From NCBI RefSeq assembly GCF_013131805.1, contig NZ_JABJRC010000004.1:372001-436000 (forward strand): a DNA stretch of 64,000 nt, read 5' to 3'. The position numbers and the translations under genes are program-made. This document shows positions 59,786-64,000 of this stretch, piece after piece. The first letter of the stretch is position 1. Each line of letters opens with the position of its first letter. Below the pieces are notes generated by a model. The model worked only from the letters and a program-made list of their open reading frames with translations. It ran no database searches and had not been told where the DNA came from. The stretch comes from Kribbella sandramycini. Lineage in GTDB: Bacteria; Actinomycetota; Actinomycetes; Propionibacteriales; Kribbellaceae.

Positions 59786-59948
59786 CAGCGTGTCTGGTGG
59801 CTCCGCGCCGTAGCGAGGAGGTGCTCGGTGCGGTAGCTCGGTGTGCTGGGGCGGAGGGGTCGATGCGGAGCATCGTCACCTGTGCACCAGTGCGGCGAGA
59901 TGCTGTGCCGAGTGCCCCGCAGTAGGCGGGGAGCCATCAGACACGCTC
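59786..59948. repeat. Structured interspersed repeat, long form (copy B, 163 bp)
   Basis: Identical to copy A except for the first base and one T-to-G difference (59719 versus 59882), so the duplication is recent. Its last 12 bp (59937-59948) are the 3' end and TGA stop of the GNAT gene, the same offset as for copy C and the cysteine hydrolase gene. Confidence 0.9.
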
Positions 59949-60434
59949 CAGCGTCTGCGACATCAGGGTCAGCGGGCGCGTCGCGTCGTAGAAGGTGTCG
60001 ACGCGCCCGGTGGACTCGAAACCGGCCCGGCGGTAGAAGGCCGCGGCGCGCGGGGCGGCGTCGTACACCCAGAGCAGCAGCCGTTTGTAGCCCTGCTCAC
60101 GGGACCAGACCAGCAGTTCGGCGGTCAGCTCGTCGGCGACGCCGGTGCCCCGGAAGTTCGGATCCACCCACATGGACAGCATCAGCGCGGCATCCGGATC
60201 GCGTTCGTCGGGGCCCGCGGGGACGCCGAGCACCATCCCGGCCGGATTGCCCGCGGACTCGGCCAGCAGCGTCACCTTGCCGGCCGCCTGTAACCGGGCC
60301 CGCCAGTCGGCCTCGGTGAGCGCGACCGACTCGCCGTAGGTCTGGTAGAAGGACTCCGGCGCATCCAGCAGGGCCCGGAGCCGGACCGCGCGCAGGGTCT
60401 GCCAGTCGTCCTCGGTGAGCCGTCGTACCGTCAT
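59937..60434 (-). CDS. GNAT-family N-acetyltransferase
   Basis: A 165-residue acetyl-CoA-dependent acetyltransferase. Motif A reads VDPNFRGTGVADEL, followed by LLLWVYDAAPRAAAFYRRAGFE, the usual fold end. Substrate not predictable. ATG at 60434 follows AGGATG; the frame continues upstream to 60842 but into the trpS leader and gene, so the long form is rejected. The last residues LERV and the stop lie inside repeat copy B. Confidence 0.88.
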   Translation of the reverse strand: MTVRRLTEDDWQTLRAVRLRALLDAPESFYQTYGESVALTEADWRARLQAAGKVTLLAESAGNPAGMVLGVPAGPDERDPDAALMLSMWVDPNFRGTGVADELTAELLVWSREQGYKRLLLWVYDAAPRAAAFYRRAGFESTGRVDTFYDATRPLTLMSQTLERV

Positions 60435-60629
60435 GGCTTCATCCTGACAAAGCCGATCCGGGCCCGATTCGGCGGGCGGCGCAACACCCCTCCCAGGCTG
60501 CGCCGGCCCGCCCGAGCGCTGGGTCAGCAGCGGGTCCAACGCCCGGTTCATCGGTCCTGGACTGCAAAGCGTTACAGATTTTGCAGAACAGGTGCAGACC
60601 GATTGCATTCTGTGAGCTAACCTGAAGGT

Positions 60630-60665
60630 GTGAACACGAATCTGCAGCTGTGGTGGGCCGTCTAG
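60630..60665 (+). CDS. Tryptophan leader peptide (MNTNLQLWWAV) of trpS
   Basis: An 11-codon frame from GTG at 60630 to TAG at 60663-60665 with two adjacent Trp codons. It is followed by a strong hairpin and U tract (60697-60725) and then trpS. This is the classic layout of ribosome-mediated transcription attenuation. A weak candidate promoter (TTGCAG 60581, TGCATT 60604, 17-nt spacing) lies upstream. The remaining 331-bp region between the GNAT and trpS genes holds nothing else I can identify. Confidence 0.85.
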   Translation: MNTNLQLWWAV

Positions 60666-60696
60666 GGCGGTCACCCGGCGTTCACACGCACCCAAG

Positions 60697-60720
60697 AGGC
60701 CGTCTCCGCCGAGACGGCCT
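60697..60720 (+). terminator. Attenuator terminator upstream of trpS
   Basis: Perfect 10-bp stem (60697-60706 with 60711-60720, arm AGGCCGTCTC), 4-nt loop, followed by TTTT. It lies between the WW leader peptide and trpS (46 bp before its ATG), and would stop transcription unless the ribosome stalls at the Trp codons. I could not resolve a convincing antiterminator. Confidence 0.85.
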
Positions 60721-60765
60721 TTTTCGTGCGCTCGGTGGGGCTCCCACTCACCGAAAGGCACTGAC

Positions 60766-61731
60766 ATGACCTCGCTGTCCGGCATCACCCCGTCCGGCCG
60801 CCTGACCCTCGGCAACCACCTCGGCGCGCTCCGCCGGTTCACCGACCCGGACGGGTTCTACTTCGTCGCCAACCTGCACGCGATGACCACCAAACACGAT
60901 CCGCGGCGGCTCGCGGCGCTCACCCGGGAGTGCGCGACGCTGATGCTCGCCGCGGGTATCCCGCCCGGGACGGTGTTCGTCCAGTCCGACGTCCCGACGC
61001 ACGCCCAGCTCGCGTACCTGCTGGAGTGCACGTCGTACGTCGGCGAGCTGTCCCGGATGATCCAGTACAAGGAGAAGGGCGGGCGCCCGATGACCCGGGC
61101 CTCGCTGTTCACCTACCCGTGCCTGATGGCCGCCGACATCCTGCTGTACGGCGCCGAGCGCGTGCCCGTCGGCGGGGACCAGGACCAGCACGTCGAGCTG
61201 GCCCGCGACATCGCGCTCCGGTTCAACCGCGAGTACGGCGAGACGTTCGTCGTCCCCCAGTTGCACAAGGCCGCGCTGGCCACCCGGATCAAGGACCTGG
61301 CCAACCCGACAGCCAAGATGAGCAAGTCCGACGCGGACGACGCGGTCGGGACGATCCGGCTGCTCGACCCGACGGACGTGATCCGCCGGCAGATCATGCG
61401 CGCCCGGACCGACTCCGGCAACGAGATCCGCCACGACGAGGAGAACCAGCCGGGCGTGACCAACCTGCTGGAGATCCTGGCCGCGTGCACGGACGGCGAT
61501 CCGGTCGAACTGGCGACGGCGTACACGTCGTACGGCGATCTGAAACTCGACGTCGCGGACGCCGTCCTGGCCGTGGTCGAGCCGCTGCAGAAGGAATACG
61601 CGCGGCTGGCGACCGACCCGGGCGCGATCGACCAACTGCTGGCGCAGGGCCGGGATCGGGCGCTGGCGGCGAGCACTCCCCGACTCCGGGCGGCGACCCG
61701 AGCCATGGGTTTGGCAGGCTGCGCCCCATGA
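60766..61731 (+). CDS. trpS: Tryptophanyl-tRNA synthetase, attenuator-controlled (TrpRS1-like)
   Basis: A 321-residue class I synthetase charging tRNA(Trp). The HIGH-type motif is TPSGRLTLGNHLGA, and KMSKSDADDA is the KMSKS loop (about residue 187); VGGDQDQHVELARDIA and YKEKGGRPMTRASLFTYPCLM are TrpRS segments. The upstream leader and terminator suggest induction when charged tRNA(Trp) falls. In Streptomyces coelicolor the attenuator-controlled TrpRS1 confers resistance to indolmycin; the same function here is inferred from gene order and leader. Confidence 0.94.
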   Translation: MTSLSGITPSGRLTLGNHLGALRRFTDPDGFYFVANLHAMTTKHDPRRLAALTRECATLMLAAGIPPGTVFVQSDVPTHAQLAYLLECTSYVGELSRMIQYKEKGGRPMTRASLFTYPCLMAADILLYGAERVPVGGDQDQHVELARDIALRFNREYGETFVVPQLHKAALATRIKDLANPTAKMSKSDADDAVGTIRLLDPTDVIRRQIMRARTDSGNEIRHDEENQPGVTNLLEILAACTDGDPVELATAYTSYGDLKLDVADAVLAVVEPLQKEYARLATDPGAIDQLLAQGRDRALAASTPRLRAATRAMGLAGCAP

Positions 61732-61744
61732 AAGGCTGGATGCC

Positions 61745-62488
61745 ATGAAGCTCCGCGCCGCCACCTTCAACCTCCGCAATTCTTCGGCCCCGGACGGCGA
61801 CAACGCCTGGCCGGTCCGGAAACAGGCGGCGGTGGCGGCGATCGAGTTGCTGGATGCCGACGTGGTCGGGCTGCAGGAGGTGCTGCCCGACCAGCTCGGC
61901 TACCTGCGGCTCCAGTTCCCGAAGTACGAGATCGTCGGCGTCGGCCGGGACGACGGCCAGAGCGCCGGCGAGCACGCGTCGATCATGGTCCGGACCGGCG
62001 ACTGGCGGATCGACCGGTTCGAGACCCGCTGGCTGTCCGACGACCCCGGTACGCCGGGATCGGTCGGCTGGGACGCGGACCTGACCCGCGTCGCCACGCT
62101 GGTCTGGCTGCGGCACCGCAACGGGACGACGGTCGGCGTCCTGAACACCCACTACGACCACGCCGGCGAGGTCGCCCAGCTGCAGTCGTCCCGCCTGGTC
62201 GCGAAATGGGTGGCCGGCGACCTGCCGTGGATCGTCATGGGCGATCTGAACGCGACGCCGGACTCGCCGCCGCTCAAGGCGCTGACCGACGCCGGGCTGC
62301 GGTACGCCGTCCCGATCGAGGCCGGCGGCAGCTGGCACGACTTCACCGGCGCCGAGGACGACGACCGGATCGACCACATTCTGGTCGGCCCGGCCTGGAC
62401 GGTCGTCGAGGGCGCCGTCTCGCATTTCCGGCCGAACGGGCGGCTGCCCAGCGACCACTGGCCCGTGATGGCGACCCTCAGTCTGTGA
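61745..62488 (+). CDS. Endonuclease/exonuclease/phosphatase-family hydrolase (cytoplasmic)
   Basis: A 247-residue EEP-fold protein with the complete motif set: LQEVLPDQ (metal Glu), NTHYDHAG, MGDLNATPDS, DRIDHILV and SDHWPVMA. No signal peptide, in contrast to the EEP protein at 49.9-50.9 kb. It could cleave a phosphodiester or act as a phosphatase; substrate unknown. It starts 13 bp after trpS and may be co-transcribed with it, hence under the same attenuator. Confidence 0.88.
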   Translation: MKLRAATFNLRNSSAPDGDNAWPVRKQAAVAAIELLDADVVGLQEVLPDQLGYLRLQFPKYEIVGVGRDDGQSAGEHASIMVRTGDWRIDRFETRWLSDDPGTPGSVGWDADLTRVATLVWLRHRNGTTVGVLNTHYDHAGEVAQLQSSRLVAKWVAGDLPWIVMGDLNATPDSPPLKALTDAGLRYAVPIEAGGSWHDFTGAEDDDRIDHILVGPAWTVVEGAVSHFRPNGRLPSDHWPVMATLSL

Positions 62489-62512
62489 TTCCGGTCTGGT
62501 CATTGACCGGAA
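62489..62512. promoter_or_regulatory. Inverted repeat between the EEP gene and AfsR-type regulator
   Basis: TTCCGGTC (62489-62496) and GACCGGAA (62505-62512), 8-bp arms with 8-nt spacing, immediately after the EEP stop and 41 bp before the regulator start. It may be an operator or a weak terminator. Confidence 0.4.
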
Positions 62513-62552
62513 ATCGGTCTCTCAGCACCCCGGAATGAGGTCTGATAGAGAC

Positions 62553-64000
62553 ATGGCGGCTGACGAGGAGCTTTGCTGGCGCATTCTCGGCGCGTGGGAG
62601 GTCGGGACCGCCACGACCGAGCTGTCGATCCCGGCCGGTCAGCCCCGGGTGGTCCTCGCCGCGCTCCTGCTGTCCGTCAACCAGCCGGTGAGCCTCGACG
62701 TCCTCACCGATCAGCTCTGGCCCGAGCAGCCGCCCGCGCGGCCGCAGGGCACGCTGCACACCTACGTGTCCCGCCTGCGCCGGGTGCTCGGCGCCGACCG
62801 GATCGAGACCGATCTGGCCGGGTACCGGCTGCGCGCCGACGAGTCGCGGATCGACCTGTACAAGTTCCGCGATCTGGTCGGCCAGGCGGCGGACGCCGGG
62901 TCGCCTGCCGCAGAGCTGCAAGTGCTGCGCACAGCGCTCGCGCTCTGGCGCGGCCGCCCGTTCGGCGACCTCACCTCGACCTGGCTGGACCGGGACGTCG
63001 TACCCCAGCTGACCGAGGAGTGGTTCGCCGCGACCGAGCGGCGGATCGACCTCGAGTTCGCCGCCGGCCCACCGGGCGCGCTGATCGCGGAGCTGACCGA
63101 GCTGACCCGGCAGTACCCGACGCGGGAGGCCCTCTGGTTCCGGCTGATCGACGCGCTGCGGCGCGCGGGCCGCCGCGCCGAGGCCCTCGACCGGTACCAC
63201 CAGGTCCGCACGCTGCTTCGCGACGAGTTCGGGATCGATCCGAGCGCGGAGCTCGACGAGCTGTATCGCTCGATGCTCGACAGCGGCGTCCGGCGTCCGG
63301 AGCCGATCCGGCAGCTACCGCACGACATCCGCAGCTTCGTCGGCCGCGACGCTGAGCTGACAGCGCTCGACGTCCTGGATCGCGAGCAGGCGGACGACGC
63401 GACCCGGATCATCACGATCGACGGCGCGCCCGGCACCGGGAAGACCACTCTCGCCGTCCACTGGGCGCATCGGAAGGCGGCCGGTTTCGAGGATGCGCAG
63501 CTCTATCTGAACCTGCGCGGCTACGGGCCCGGCGAGCCGATCGGGCCGGCCGACGCGGCGGCGATGCTGCTGCGCGCGCTCGGCGTCGCCGGCGAACGGA
63601 TCCCGGCCAAGATCGAGGAGCGGTCGGCGTTGCTGCGCAGCACGCTCGCGGGCCGCCGCGTGCTGCTGCTCCTGGACAACGCGCGGGACGCCGATCAGAT
63701 CCGGCCGTTGCTCCCGGGGTCGGGCAGTCTGGTGATCGTCACCAGCCGCAATCAGCTGCGGAGCTTGGCGATTCGGGACGGCGCGCGCCGGTTGACGCTG
63801 GAGCCGATGGCGCCCGAGCAGGCGGTGGAGTTGCTTGCGGCAACTATCGGCTCGGAGCGGGTCGCTGCCGAGCCGGAGGCGAGCCGGGAGCTCATCCAGC
63901 TCTGCGATCGGCTGCCGCTGGCGCTGGCGATCGTGGCCGAGCGGGCCCAGCGCGCCGACAGTCTGGCCGCGGTCGTCGTCGCGCTCGGCGATGCCCAGGC
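62553..64000 (+). CDS. AfsR/SARP-family regulator with NB-ARC domain (partial, C-terminus outside window)
   Basis: 482 codons are visible. N-terminal winged helix (LDVLTDQLWPEQPPARPQGT) and BTAD (about 90-245) are followed by an NB-ARC-type ATPase: Walker A GAPGTGKTT near residue 294, Walker B LLLLDNA, sensor IVTSRNQ and GLPL-like DRLPLALA. This is the AfsR layout, with TPR repeats expected beyond the window. ATP-driven signalling to a target promoter is the usual role. ATG at 62553 with ATAGAGAC upstream. Confidence 0.92.
   Translation, partial: MAADEELCWRILGAWEVGTATTELSIPAGQPRVVLAALLLSVNQPVSLDVLTDQLWPEQPPARPQGTLHTYVSRLRRVLGADRIETDLAGYRLRADESRIDLYKFRDLVGQAADAGSPAAELQVLRTALALWRGRPFGDLTSTWLDRDVVPQLTEEWFAATERRIDLEFAAGPPGALIAELTELTRQYPTREALWFRLIDALRRAGRRAEALDRYHQVRTLLRDEFGIDPSAELDELYRSMLDSGVRRPEPIRQLPHDIRSFVGRDAELTALDVLDREQADDATRIITIDGAPGTGKTTLAVHWAHRKAAGFEDAQLYLNLRGYGPGEPIGPADAAAMLLRALGVAGERIPAKIEERSALLRSTLAGRRVLLLLDNARDADQIRPLLPGSGSLVIVTSRNQLRSLAIRDGARRLTLEPMAPEQAVELLAATIGSERVAAEPEASRELIQLCDRLPLALAIVAERAQRADSLAAVVVALGDAQ

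Noticed and set aside
59601-59937. Minus-strand short frames in the repeat (beginning MAPRLLRGTRH and similar)
   Set aside because: They repeat because the DNA repeats. In copy C the corresponding ATG is lost by one of the compensatory changes, so coding is not conserved while structure is.
1-64000. CRISPR array, prophage, IS transposase, tRNA or rRNA genes
   Set aside because: No regularly spaced repeats, no phage or transposase motifs and no cloverleaf or rRNA sequence were recognised.

Overview
ORGANISM. A very GC-rich actinobacterial chromosome segment. Evidence: menaquinone genes (menE, menA), an F420-type LLM oxidoreductase, a BldN-like sigma factor with its DUF5667 partner, the 33-residue ribosomal protein bS22, a rex-hemACDB operon, SARP regulators and frequent GTG/TTG starts. 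A Kribbella/Nocardioides-type soil actinomycete fits best; the genus is inference. LAYOUT. 1-2.8 kb: menE (partial) and menA, divergent, then a Cds1-type PLP enzyme. 2.9-7.0 kb: a secreted M23 peptidase, an M48 peptidase and a TetR/MFS efflux pair with a clear operator. 7.0-13.2 kb: a tight minus-strand operon hemL, histidine phosphatase, tlpA, ccdA, resB, ccsB, DUF4229 (early tetrapyrrole and cytochrome c biogenesis). 13.3-40 kb: an accessory region rich in secreted and carbohydrate-active proteins (lytic transglycosylase, S8 protease, GH20, GH3, enolase-superfamily enzyme, GT4, aldose epimerase) and in regulators, including an internally deleted GlxA-type gene. 40-45.8 kb: rex-hemA-hemC-hemD-hemB with a Rex-like operator. 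45.9-62.5 kb: a block whose gene order resembles, from memory, the Streptomyces bldN to trpS1 region: glutaredoxin, acyl-CoA ligase, BldN-like sigma, DUF5667 protein, acyltransferase, epimerase, bS22, HTH protein, AcuC, trpS with a Trp leader peptide. 62.6-64 kb: start of an AfsR-type regulator. HOW IT FITS TOGETHER. Haem synthesis (hemL and hemACDB) and cytochrome c maturation lie in one window, with Rex probably coupling the pathway to NADH/NAD+. Several regulators are autonomous units with visible palindromic operators. The sigma/DUF5667 pair has a candidate promoter whose elements and spacing recur upstream of the lytic transglycosylase. MOST UNUSUAL SIGNAL. A structured interspersed repeat occurs three times (32052-32135, 59623-59785, 59786-59948). 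Its 24-bp terminal inverted arms differ between loci by four compensatory base-pair changes plus one-sided changes giving G-U pairs on the plus strand. In both places where it meets a minus-strand gene, the last 12 nt of that gene, including its TGA stop, lie inside the repeat. No tRNA, rRNA, CRISPR, prophage or IS transposase was seen.
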